This document shows positions 35,750 through 42,918 of a stretch of 64,000 nucleotides of DNA, piece by piece. Where the stretch lies: contig DATFFH010000077.1 in NCBI GenBank assembly GCA_035250245.1, positions 1 through 64,000 of the forward strand, given 5' to 3'. The stretch is from Luteimonas_C sp035250245 (GTDB taxonomy: Bacteria > Pseudomonadota > Gammaproteobacteria > Xanthomonadales > Xanthomonadaceae). Each line of letters opens with the position of its first letter. The first letter of the stretch is position 1. Position numbers and translations under genes: made by a program. A model generated the notes under the pieces. It was given only the letters and a program-made list of their open reading frames with translations. It was not told where the DNA came from and did not search any database.

Positions 35750-37111
35750 TCAACCCAACAAGATCAAGGTCGCCAATCCCAGGAAGCTCAAGAACCCCAT
35801 CACGTCCGTGACGGTGGTCAAAATAACGCCACCGGCCAGCGCCGGATCGAAGCCCAGCCGCTTCAGCGTGACCGGCACGAACACGCCGGCCAACGCGGCC
35901 GAACACAGGTTGATCGTGAGCGCCGTGGCGATCACCGCCGACAATCTGATGTCGCGATACCACACCCACACGATCGCGCCGAGCAGAAGACCCAAGGTGA
36001 CGCCGTTGATCAAGGCGACGCGCACTTCCTTCCATACCAGGGTCGGCACGTTGGAGCGGCCGATCTGGCCCAGCGCCAGGCCGCGCACCATCAATGCGAA
36101 CACCTGCGTGCCCGCGTTGCCGCCCATGCCGGCGACGATCGGCATCAGCACCGCCAGCGCGACGATTTTCTGGATCGTGCCTTCGAAGCGTCCCACCACG
36201 CTAGCAGCCAGGAACGCGGTGCACAGATTCACGCTGAGCCAGATCAGCCGGCGCCGGAACGCACGCCGCACCGGGCTGAACAAGTCCTCGTCCTCGTCCA
36301 GGCCGGCCGCGCTCAGCGCTTGATGCTCGGCTTGTTCGCGGATGATGTCGACCACGTCGTCGATGGTGATGCGGCCGAGCAGGATGTTGTTGTCGTCCAC
36401 CACCGGCGCGCTGATCCAGTCGTGGTCGGAGAACTGGCGCGCGACTTCCTCGGAAGATTCGGAGACGTCGATCGCCGGCTGCTCGTCGTCCAGCAGCTGG
36501 TTGATCGGCGTGTTCGCTTCGTGGGTCAGCAGCGCCTGCAGCGCGATCCGGCCCAGGTACTGATGACGCCGGCTGACGACGTACAGATGGTCGGTGTGTT
36601 CGGGCAATTCGCCGCGCAGGCGCAGATAGCGCAGCACGACATCGACGGTGGTGTCGGCGCGCACCGTCACCACGTCCGGGTTCATCAGGCGGCCGGCGGT
36701 GTCCTCGTCGTAGGACAGCACCTGCTCCAGGCGCTCTCGGTTCTCGCGGTCCATCGACTTGAGCACTTCGTCGATGACCGTGTCGGGCAGGTCCTCGACC
36801 AGATCGGCCAAGTCGTCGATGTCCAGGTCTTCGACCGCGGCGACGATTTCGTCGGGGTCCATGTCCGCGAGCAGGCTTTCGCGCACTTCCTCGCCGACGT
36901 GGACCAGCACCTCGCCGTCGTCTTCAGGATCGACCAGGCCCCAGACCACTTCGCGCTTGCCCGGCGGCAGCGATTCGAGCAGGTTGCCGATTTCCGCCGG
37001 CGACAAGGTGTTGACCAGCCGGCGCACGGGACCGAGCCGGCCACTGTCCAAAGCATCGGACAGCAGTCGCAGCTGGCGCGCGGTCTTGTCGTGGCGGACG
37101 GCTTCGGCCAT
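35750..37111 (-). CDS. mgtE: Magnesium transporter MgtE
   Basis: 453 residues. N-terminal superhelical domain (LPPGKREVVWGLVDPEDDGE; MDPDEIVAAVEDLDIDDLAD), two CBS domains (YDEDTAGRLMNPDVVTVRAD; DHDWISAPVVDDNNILLGRI) and five membrane helices ending GFLSFLGLATLILLG, including the pore region MGGNAGTQVFALMVRGLALG. Mg-gated channel of the inner membrane. In this family mgtE commonly closes the EIIA-ptsH-ptsI block; here it is downstream of ptsI on the same strand. Confidence 0.97.
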   Translation of the reverse strand: MAEAVRHDKTARQLRLLSDALDSGRLGPVRRLVNTLSPAEIGNLLESLPPGKREVVWGLVDPEDDGEVLVHVGEEVRESLLADMDPDEIVAAVEDLDIDDLADLVEDLPDTVIDEVLKSMDRENRERLEQVLSYDEDTAGRLMNPDVVTVRADTTVDVVLRYLRLRGELPEHTDHLYVVSRRHQYLGRIALQALLTHEANTPINQLLDDEQPAIDVSESSEEVARQFSDHDWISAPVVDDNNILLGRITIDDVVDIIREQAEHQALSAAGLDEDEDLFSPVRRAFRRRLIWLSVNLCTAFLAASVVGRFEGTIQKIVALAVLMPIVAGMGGNAGTQVFALMVRGLALGQIGRSNVPTLVWKEVRVALINGVTLGLLLGAIVWVWYRDIRLSAVIATALTINLCSAALAGVFVPVTLKRLGFDPALAGGVILTTVTDVMGFLSFLGLATLILLG

Positions 37112-37268
37112 GCGGGCTTCCGGTGGGCGGCTGTCGCACCACGCGGGCGCGACCGGATCAGGCGTTCATGCGCGCATTATCGCCCGCGAAGCCGGCCGCG
37201 CATACCCATGGCCTGCATCCTGCCCTCACGCGCAGCCGGCTAAGCTGCGCCGATTCCGGGAGACGGCC

Positions 37269-37646
37269 ATGCGAATCGCGATCCTGACGCTCATGCTGCT
37301 GCCGGCCGCTTGCGCCCGCAACGAAGCGCCGCAGGCCGCGCCTGCCGAAGCCTTCCGCCGCGACGGGGTGAGTTTCGAACTCAAGCCGCAGTCGGCCGAT
37401 GGCTGCAAGGCGCGTGGCCAGGCCTACCGCGGCACCGTGCGCTGGCAAGTGCCGGCGGCGGAGAAGATCGATCTCGAATTGCGCCTGCGCACCGCGGATG
37501 GACAAGTGTTCCTGGGTACGAACAAGGCCGAGGGCAGTCAGGAAACCGGCGATTGGGTGGAGCCGGGCCTGTGGTTTTTGCTGCTCGACCATCGCAAAGG
37601 CGAAACCCTTGCGACGTTCCAGGCGGGGCCTAGCCCCTGCCAATAG
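37269..37646 (+). CDS. Lipoprotein of unknown function
   Basis: 125 residues from the ATG at 37269 with a lipobox (MLLPAACARN). The mature part is beta-rich (GVSFELKPQSADGCKARGQA; VRWQVPAAEKIDLELRLR) with two Cys (GCKA and the final PCQ) that could form a disulfide. I do not recognise the family. It stands alone, divergent from mgtE and convergent with ptsI. Confidence 0.75.
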   Translation: MRIAILTLMLLPAACARNEAPQAAPAEAFRRDGVSFELKPQSADGCKARGQAYRGTVRWQVPAAEKIDLELRLRTADGQVFLGTNKAEGSQETGDWVEPGLWFLLLDHRKGETLATFQAGPSPCQ

Positions 37647-37662
37647 CCGAGACGGCGCTTTT

Positions 37663-37780
37663 GTAGAGTCGAGCCTGCTCGACTGCTCTAGCTTGGCTTC
37701 GCTTTGTAGAGCGGGGCTTGCTCCGCTGCTTTACCGTCTGGCGCCGGTGCAAAAAAGCAGTCGAGCAGGCTCGACTCTAC
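37663..37780. repeat. Repeat C copy 3 with an internal variant copy
   Basis: GTAGAGTCGAGCCTGCTCGA and TCGAGCAGGCTCGACTCTAC frame the element; inside, GTAGAGCGGGGCTTGCTCCG (about 37703) is a second, different head, giving three heads in one 118-bp locus. Confidence 0.85.
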
Positions 37781-37789
37781 AAACAGCGG

Positions 37790-39517
37790 TCAGGGCGAAG
37801 GCGCGCAGGCGGTAGCCATCCAGCGTTCGATCGCTTCGCGGTCGCGCGCGCGCAACAACCCGCTGCTGCGCTTGCGCAGGTCGCCCAGGTTGCATTCGCG
37901 CACCGCCTTACGCACTTCCAGCAGCGTCGCCGGATGCAGGCTGAACTCCGCCAACCCCAGCGCCAGCAGCAGCGGTGTGAACAAGGCGTCGCCGGCCATT
38001 TCACCGCATACGGCGACGGGTTTGTCGCGCATGTGCGCGGTGCGGATCACCGAATGCAGCAGGCGCAGCACCGCCGGGTGCAGCGGCGAATACAGATCGG
38101 CCAGCGCCTCGTTGTTGCGGTCTGCCGCCAGCAGGTATTGCACCAGATCGTTGGTGCCCACCGAGATGAAATCGACCGCGCCGATGAAGCCGGGCAGGGC
38201 GATCGCCGCCGCCGGCACTTCGATCATCGCGCCCAGCGGGATCTGATCGGCGATCTCGTGGCCGGCGCTGCGCACCTCGCGGATCACGCGCTTGAGCAGG
38301 CGGCGCACCGAGACCATTTCCTCGCGGCCGCTGACCATCGGCACCAGGATCCGCACCGGGCCGTAACCGCTGGCGCGCACGATGGCGCGCAATTGCGTTT
38401 CGAACAGCTCCGCGCGCGACAGCGACAGGCGTACGCCGCGCAGTCCCAGGGCCGGATTCGGCTCGCCGCTCAGCACCAGGCCGGTGCGGTCGGCCTTGTC
38501 GGCGCCCAAGTCCAGAGTGCGGATCGTGACCACGCGCCCGGTCATGCCCAGCACCACGTCGCGATAGGCGCGGAATTGCTCGTCTTCGTCCGGCAATTCG
38601 TTGCGTTGCAGGAACAGGAATTCGGTGCGGTACAGGCCGATCCCGGCCGAGCCCAGCGCGTGCGCTTCGGAGACGTCTTCGCGCGATTCGGCGTTGGCGT
38701 AGAGCTTGATGTCCACGCCGTCCAGCGTGCGCGCCGGTTCGCGCCGCAGCCGATGCAGCTGCTTGCGTTCGCGCTTGAGTTCGCGCAAGCGATCGCCGTG
38801 CGCTCGCAGGTCGGCGGCGTCGGGTTCGACGATCAGCTCGCCAGTGCCGCCATCGACCATCAGCACGTCGCCGTCGTTGATCCGCTGCAGCGCCTGCACC
38901 GCGCCGACGATCAGCGGCAGATGCAGGCTGCGCGCCAGGATCGCGCTGTGCGACAGCGCGCTGCCGGTGGAGGTGACGATCGCCACCACGCCCTGCTGCT
39001 GCAACTGCGCGAGTTCGGCCGGAGCGACGGTGTCGGTGACCAGGACCTCGCCGGCGGTGCCCTTGGGCGCGGCGTCGCGGCGGTGCAGGGCGGCGTGGAT
39101 GCGGCCGATCACCTGGTCGATGTCCTCGACCCGGCTGCGGAAATAGGCGTCGTCCATGCCGGCGAATACGCCGGCCAGGCGGTCGCGCTGCAGGCGCAGC
39201 GCGTAGTCGGCGCTGTAGCGGCCGGTGCGGATCAGTTCGTCCAGGCCGTGCAGCAGTTCCGGATCGTCCAGCAGCAGGCTGTGCAGGTCCAGGAATTCGC
39301 CGACTTCGTGTGCCAGCGCGCCGTGCAGGCGTTCGCGCAGGTCGCGCATCTCGCCGCGGACGGTGTCGATGGCGGCGTGCAGCTTGGCGAGTTCTTTTTC
39401 GACGGCGTCGGCGGCGATCCGCTCCTCGACGACTTCCAATGCGTGCGGCAGACGGACCCTGGCCCGACCCAGCGCGTTGCCGCGCGATGCGCCGTGTCCG
39501 GGCAGGAGCTGCCGCAT
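37790..39517 (-). CDS. ptsI: PTS enzyme I (phosphoenolpyruvate-protein phosphotransferase)
   Basis: 575 residues, canonical length without a GAF domain, so the PtsI rather than PtsP type. It moves phosphate from PEP to HPr; the phospho-His is in GSALSHSAILARSLHLP. PEP-binding motifs GLYRTEFLFLQRNELP, RTLDLGADKAD and FFSIGTNDL-like VDFISVGTNDLVQY follow. With no sugar-specific EIIB/EIIC genes nearby, the phosphate chain is likely regulatory. It overlaps ptsH by ATGA. Confidence 0.97.
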   Translation of the reverse strand: MRQLLPGHGASRGNALGRARVRLPHALEVVEERIAADAVEKELAKLHAAIDTVRGEMRDLRERLHGALAHEVGEFLDLHSLLLDDPELLHGLDELIRTGRYSADYALRLQRDRLAGVFAGMDDAYFRSRVEDIDQVIGRIHAALHRRDAAPKGTAGEVLVTDTVAPAELAQLQQQGVVAIVTSTGSALSHSAILARSLHLPLIVGAVQALQRINDGDVLMVDGGTGELIVEPDAADLRAHGDRLRELKRERKQLHRLRREPARTLDGVDIKLYANAESREDVSEAHALGSAGIGLYRTEFLFLQRNELPDEDEQFRAYRDVVLGMTGRVVTIRTLDLGADKADRTGLVLSGEPNPALGLRGVRLSLSRAELFETQLRAIVRASGYGPVRILVPMVSGREEMVSVRRLLKRVIREVRSAGHEIADQIPLGAMIEVPAAAIALPGFIGAVDFISVGTNDLVQYLLAADRNNEALADLYSPLHPAVLRLLHSVIRTAHMRDKPVAVCGEMAGDALFTPLLLALGLAEFSLHPATLLEVRKAVRECNLGDLRKRSSGLLRARDREAIERWMATACAPSP

Positions 39518-39786
39518 CAGGAGCCCTCGTCGAAATTGCGCGCGAACAGATCGCTGGCCGCGTCCGCCGCGGCCTGTTCGTCCTCGCCGTCCACGCGTAG
39601 CATCACCGACGTGCCCTGGCCCGCGGCGAGCAGCATCACACCCATGATGCTCTTGGCGTTCACCTCGCGGCCCTTGGCGGTGAGGGTGGCGCTGCAGCGG
39701 TGGCCCGACAGCAGCTGGACCAGTTTGGCGGTAGCGCGCGCATGCAGGCCCAGACGGTTGGTGACGACGAGTTCGCGTTCAAGCAT
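39517..39786 (-). CDS. ptsH: Phosphocarrier protein HPr
   Basis: 89 residues from the ATG at 39786; the frame is open further but that is repeat E4. His15 (RLGLHARATAK) takes phosphate from EI, and Ser46 (AKSIMGVM) is the target of HPr kinase, whose gene is at 49048-49995. The two sites allow control by energy and metabolite state. Stop overlaps ptsI start. Confidence 0.97.
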   Translation of the reverse strand: MLERELVVTNRLGLHARATAKLVQLLSGHRCSATLTAKGREVNAKSIMGVMLLAAGQGTSVMLRVDGEDEQAAADAASDLFARNFDEGS

Positions 39787-39805
39787 GGCATGGGCTATGC
39801 TCCCT

Positions 39806-39845
39806 CTCCCCCGCTTGCGGGGGAGAGGGCTGGGGTGAGGGGGCA
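39806..39845. repeat. Repeat E copy 4 (single half)
   Basis: CCCTCTCCCCCGCTTGCGGG hairpin plus GGCTGGGGTGAGGG, filling the 71-nt gap between the EIIA gene and ptsH. Confidence 0.85.
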
Positions 39846-39857
39846 ACACGATCGCGA

Positions 39858-40250
39858 TCAAGCATCATCGAGAATAGTTCCATTCCGTGCACCGGCCGCA
39901 GCCACCGCCGGCAATTCATCCAATTCCAAGTCGGCATAGTTCAACACCCGCAGCAGCATCGGCAGGCTCAGCCCCGCCACCCGCCGCACCGGCGTGCCCA
40001 GCTGCGCCACCTTGGCCGCCAGGTTGCTGGGCGTGGCCCCGTACAGGTCGGTCAGCACCAGCACGCCTTGGCCGCTATCGACCCGCCGCAGCGCCGCGCT
40101 GGCCTGGGGCAGCAGGGCGTCAGGATCGCCGTCGAACGACACCTCGAACGCCTCCACCCGCAACGGCAACTGCCGCAGCAGGCGCGTGGCCACCTCGACC
40201 AGCGGAGCGCCGATGCCCGGGTGGGTGATGAGCAGGATGCCGACGGCCAT
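39858..40250 (-). CDS. PTS EIIA component, mannose type
   Basis: 130 residues, a stand-alone EIIA(Man) domain. The phosphorylatable His10 is in LLITHPGIGAPLV; VLVLTDLYGATPSNLAA is the family switch region. It takes phosphate from HPr but there is no EIIB or EIIC, so it is regulatory, as in other Xanthomonadaceae and Xylella. It heads EIIA-ptsH-ptsI and would normally follow rapZ directly; here the RHS island separates them. Confidence 0.93.
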   Translation of the reverse strand: MAVGILLITHPGIGAPLVEVATRLLRQLPLRVEAFEVSFDGDPDALLPQASAALRRVDSGQGVLVLTDLYGATPSNLAAKVAQLGTPVRRVAGLSLPMLLRVLNYADLELDELPAVAAAGARNGTILDDA

Positions 40251-40667
40251 GCGGTCAAATTAACAGACCGGGATGACGCTGAGAAATCGCGGTCCGGCGG
40301 GGGCGCTCGGCGCCGTCGCCTGGCGCGATGGCCGTCGCGGTTTTTGCCGGCATCGGCCGGATCGGACGATCGACGGACACGGTCCGTCGTGCGATCCACG
40401 CGGCTTCGGCTTGATATTGGAATTCTGCCGCGGAGAGAAATCGCGCGGAGGTCAGAAAAGCCGCCGGCGATCACCGGGAGAGTGCTGGCGTCGCCGACGG
40501 GACGATCAACCCGCAGTTGATCGACCTCAGTTAAGACGGGAGCTCTGTTTGAAAGCGGACATGGGAAGCGCGTGTGAAACATCGCGAGTGTTCGACGCTT
40601 GACTAAAAAAGTTTGCTTATGCTTTCAGCAAAAAAATCGATATGAGAGACAAAGCGTCATCAGGTAC
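40251..40667. other. 417-nt stretch without a convincing gene, edge of the RHS island
   Basis: Both strands have open frames but with no ribosome-binding site or protein-like composition (long Arg/Ser runs). Composition is like the host chromosome to about 40520 and then more AT-rich, with poly-A tracts at 40600-40637, which probably marks the island side. It must hold the promoter of the EIIA(Man)-ptsH-ptsI unit now that rapZ is remote. Confidence 0.55.
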
Positions 40668-40793
40668 GTAGGCTGGGGTGAAACCCCAACACCGCACTGC
40701 GGGCAACGACAACGCCATTCGGGAGCTTGTGCCGCCGTCTGCTGACGACTCGCACGCCGAGCATGGCGTTGTTGGGGTTTCACCCCAACCTAC
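40668..40793. repeat. Repeat D copy 1
   Basis: GTAGGCTGGGGTGAAACCCC to GGGGTTTCACCCCAACCTAC, 126 bp with a different interior from the other three copies. Its right edge meets the RAYT remnant. Confidence 0.9.
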
Positions 40794-40889
40794 GAGCTTG
40801 GTCAGTAGCGAGTTGCCGCGCCGCTCAGCGAGATTGACCGTGAAGAAGTAGACGCCGCCCGAGATCTTCGCCCCCACATAAGTCGCATC
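40794..40889 (-). pseudogene. N-terminal remnant of a REP-associated tyrosine transposase (RAYT)
   Basis: About 30 codons reading ATYVGAKISGGVYFFTVNLA then ERRGNSLLTK. The run GGxYFFTVNLAERR is the hallmark of the beginning of RAYT (TnpA-REP, Y1 transposase) proteins. The frame then enters repeat D1 (LVGWGETPT), so everything after residue 30, including the HuH and catalytic Tyr, is lost. An ATG sits one base out of frame just upstream, suggesting a second lesion. RAYTs mobilise GTAG-headed REPs, so this is probably the dead source of repeat D or a related family. Confidence 0.75.
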
Positions 40890-41048
40890 GGCGAATAATT
40901 GGCGGGGACGCGGAGCCGAAGGGATCAGGATCTCTGAATTCGACGTCGGAGTTGGTGGATAGCGATGTTGGGTTGATGAAGCTAACCCCGCCTGCGGGGT
41001 CCTAGTAGAGCCTGTTCACTTAGCGGGCTTTTTGTGGGCCCGCAGCGC

Positions 41049-41201
41049 GTAGGTTGGGGTGAAACCCCAGCAACGCCATGCTCGGCGCATGAGTTAGCGT
41101 GCATGCGCCCAGATCTCTATGGTCAGCAGACGGCAGCGTAGTCTCCCGAATGGCGTTGTCGTTGCCCAATAGTGCGACGTTGGGGTTTCATCCCAACCTA
41201 C
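41049..41201. repeat. Repeat D copy 2
   Basis: 153 bp, GTAGGTTGGGGTGAAACCCC to TGGGGTTTCATCCCAACCTAC-type end. Interior nearly identical to copy 4 (ATGCTCGGCGCATGAGTTAG, CTATGGTCAGCAGACGGCAG). Confidence 0.9.
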
Positions 41202-41312
41202 GAGCTTTTTTGCGGCGTTTAAGGAGTTTGATGCACGGATTTCAATGAACGCCGTATGCATCATGTAATGCAACGCGTCGCGCTTGACTTGTACTGTGTG
41301 CGCAGTGTTCAT
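41202..41312 (-). pseudogene. Truncated gene start cut by repeat D2
   Basis: From an ATG at 41312 the frame reads MNTAHTVQVKRDALHYMMHT then AFIEIRASNSLNAAKK and passes directly into repeat D2 (LVGWDETPT). The first 36 residues look like genuine protein (helical, Met/His/Lys-rich), and the rest is gone. Family not recognised. It shows that copy D2 either landed in or was recombined into a gene. Confidence 0.5.
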
Positions 41313-41340
41313 GTTAATAGTCTCGATGCGGTCCAAGCGC

Positions 41341-41492
41341 GTAGGTTGAGTGCAACCCCAACAAACGCCATGCTCAGCGCATGAGGTGGTGTGTATACGC
41401 CCAGTCTCCATGGTCAGCAGACGGCAGCGTAGGCTCCCGAATGGCGTTGTCCTTTGCCAATGGTGCGACGTTGGGGTTTCACCCCAACCTAC
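41341..41492. repeat. Repeat D copy 3
   Basis: 152 bp, GTAGGTTGAGTGCAACCCCA to GGGGTTTCACCCCAACCTAC; interior diverged slightly from copies 2 and 4 (CTCCATGGTCAGCAGACGGC). Confidence 0.9.
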
Positions 41493-41553
41493 GAGCTCCA
41501 TTAACAGCAGGCGGGCTTGTCACCCGTAAGGAATTGGTTTCGGCACTCCAAAA

Positions 41554-41853
41554 CTACCAGAATTTACGAAGCGGTCCACGTGTGATATCGGTAAAGAAAC
41601 GAGTCTGATCGTCAATGGCAGGTTCATAGCCACAAATGACGTGGCGGGCACCCGCAGTCCTCGAAAGGTGAAGAGACGCATCATGTAGTTCCTTGACGCA
41701 GTCTTTGCTACTACAAGCAACATCAGAGTCCAAAAAGGACAGAGAAAGGTCTATGCGGCCATTGTCCATAACCACTTGAATCAGAGGATTAGCTATAGCC
41801 AACCCTCCGATTACGACTCTTTCGAGGCTCAGACTTACGCAGCTAGAGCTTGG
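41554..41853 (-). pseudogene. Out-of-frame 3' part of a split candidate immunity gene
   Basis: A 99-codon open stretch in a different frame from 41843-42028. It begins PSSSCVSLSLERVVIGG directly after a run of nine G and goes on LAIANPLIQVVMDNG, LSLSFLDSDVACSSKD, ending RGPLRKFW. Alternating beta-like hydrophobic strands and the lack of any start codon other than TTG suggest it is the rest of the upstream reading frame. With eight G the two would join into one protein of 157 residues. Composition is AT-rich like the rest of the island. Confidence 0.65.
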
Positions 41854-42028
41854 CCCCCCCCCTTTCGAGGGTCTTCAGCACTTGGCCCTCCCAAGATGAC
41901 AGATCAAGAGTCGGTTCTTCACTAGCGGTCACCGATTTCACAGTAGATTCGCTGGATAGTTCGCCGATCAGCCAGTCCAGCTGATCCTTTGCAATCCCTT
42001 CAAGCAAGAGCTCTATCAAATTGTTCAT
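41843..42028 (-). CDS. Candidate immunity protein, N-terminal part (as sequenced)
   Basis: 61 residues: MNNLIELLLEGIAKDQLDWL then IGELSSESTVKSV and a charged tail ending ERGGAKL. The ATG overlaps the TGA of the upstream RHS-tip remnant as ATGA, the usual coupling of a toxin tip with its immunity gene. It stops three codons after a G9 run (41854-41862); loss of one G would carry it on into the 99-codon stretch to 41554. Function as an immunity protein is inferred from position only. Confidence 0.6.
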   Translation of the reverse strand: MNNLIELLLEGIAKDQLDWLIGELSSESTVKSVTASEEPTLDLSSWEGQVLKTLERGGAKL

Positions 42029-42174
42029 TGATCGATGAATCCCTTAAAAGTTCCGTCCATATTGAGGCGCACGCCCCTTCCGTCTTCGAGGAATTTTTCA
42101 AGAAATTTGGTGCCGTCTTTATTTGCTACCTCTTTGAAATCCCCTGCGCCTCGCACAATTTCCCTAAAAGTGCT
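42025..42174 (-). pseudogene. Displaced RHS-type C-terminal toxin tip remnant
   Basis: 49 codons open from just after an in-frame TGA (42175-42177) to a TGA at 42025-42027, with no start codon suited to initiation. The sequence reads STFREIVRGAGDFKEVANKD, then GTKFLEKFLEDGRGVRLNMD and GTFKGFIDQ, a compact charged fold with alternating helix and strand like the last part of polymorphic toxin tips. It ends by overlapping the next ATG. In RHS loci, orphan tips with their immunity genes accumulate downstream after the active tip is replaced. Family not recognised. Confidence 0.65.
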
Positions 42175-42213
42175 TCATCGCCTGATCATTCCAGTTTCGC
42201 ATTGATCCAGCGC

Positions 42214-42366
42214 GTAGGTTGGGGTGCAACCCGAACAACGCCATGCTCGGCGCATGAGTTAGCGTGCATGCGCCCAGATCTCTATGGTCAGCAGACGGCA
42301 GCGTAGGCTCCCGAATGGCGTTGTCGTTGCCCAATAGTGCGACGTTGGGGTTTCATCCCAACCTAC
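42214..42366. repeat. Repeat D copy 4
   Basis: 153 bp, GTAGGTTGGGGTGCAACCCG to GGGGTTTCATCCCAACCTAC; interior the same as copy 2 over long stretches. It lies between the RHS core fragment and the orphan toxin tip. Confidence 0.9.
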
Positions 42367-42370
42367 GAGC

Positions 42371-42442
42371 TCAAGCCCGCAACGCTGGCCCGTCCGTGTT
42401 GAGGATGTTGGTCAGCCGTTGATCCGCCGCCGCTTTTGTCGC
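42371..42442 (-). pseudogene. Short fragment of RHS core coding sequence
   Basis: 23 bases (42396-42418) are identical to 44045-44067 in the RHS gene, in the same frame, encoding RLTNILNT. The fragment reads about 23 residues between an in-frame TAG and a TGA. It looks like the last trace of an older RHS copy upstream of the orphan tip. Confidence 0.6.
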
Positions 42443-42453
42443 CTAATCCCGGT

Positions 42454-42891
42454 TCAGTCCGGGCTGGGCAAATACTGAAAGCTATCTATGTGGATCGGGT
42501 CGGCGACAAGCTCGCCTTCGTCATCGACCCTGATTGTGATCTCAACGACTACATCGGCCTCCAGACTGCAAAGCGACTCTATCTTTCTGTCCTTGCATAT
42601 TTTGTCCCCTGCAGCGTGGAAATCGTTCACAGAGCGGTCGGAGTGTTTCCTGCTGCCCTCGGAAATAGTGGACTTGCCGCAGTTCGCGTCGGAAAAGAAG
42701 GATTCATAGTTTTTGACTATCGAGTGCCTGGCGCGAATCTTGACCGACTTTCCTACGTAGGGCTCCGGTCGCTCGGCAATGGTGCAAAGCGAAACTACTG
42801 AGTTCGACGAATGGTGTGGCGCGTCTTTCTTTGTACCTTCCGAGACGCAAGCTGCAAGCAGAAAGACCAAAGGTATGATGAGTTGTTTCAT
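42454..42891 (-). CDS. Lipoprotein, candidate immunity protein of the RHS toxin
   Basis: 145 residues from the ATG at 42891, with a lipobox (LIIPLVFLLAACVS). The mature domain is small and beta-rich (VSLCTIAERPEPYVGKSVKI, later ADVVVEITIRVDDEG) with Cys residues that could pair, similar in shape to OB-fold-like lipoproteins with a GKxVxxxA strand. It starts 27 nt after the RHS stop codon on the same strand, is AT-rich like the toxin tip and unlike the host genes, and has no housekeeping role. Position makes it the best immunity candidate; a periplasm-facing protector would fit a toxin exported by Sec. Not proven. Confidence 0.6.
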   Translation of the reverse strand: MKQLIIPLVFLLAACVSEGTKKDAPHHSSNSVVSLCTIAERPEPYVGKSVKIRARHSIVKNYESFFSDANCGKSTISEGSRKHSDRSVNDFHAAGDKICKDRKIESLCSLEADVVVEITIRVDDEGELVADPIHIDSFQYLPSPD

Positions 42892-42918
42892 GCTGAGCAC
42901 TCGGCTGATGGGGGCAAA

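Noticed and set aside
37718..39838. A 706-codon + strand frame opposite ptsI and ptsH
   Set aside because: His/Gln/Arg-rich shadow of ptsI and ptsH, with no start signals.
40251..40582. Minus-strand frame starting MFHTRFPCPLSN upstream of EIIA(Man)
   Set aside because: Composition is Arg/Ser-rich and non-protein-like and the frame runs into the EIIA gene in another phase.
40617..40877. An 86-codon frame starting at a GTG
   Set aside because: Only the first 28 residues are RAYT-like; the rest is repeat D1 and following DNA, so it is listed as a remnant and not as a gene.
41094..41501. A 135-codon open frame reading LVGWGETPT twice
   Set aside because: It is mostly repeat D2 and D3 read on the minus strand; only the middle 36 codons are protein-like and are reported as a truncated gene.
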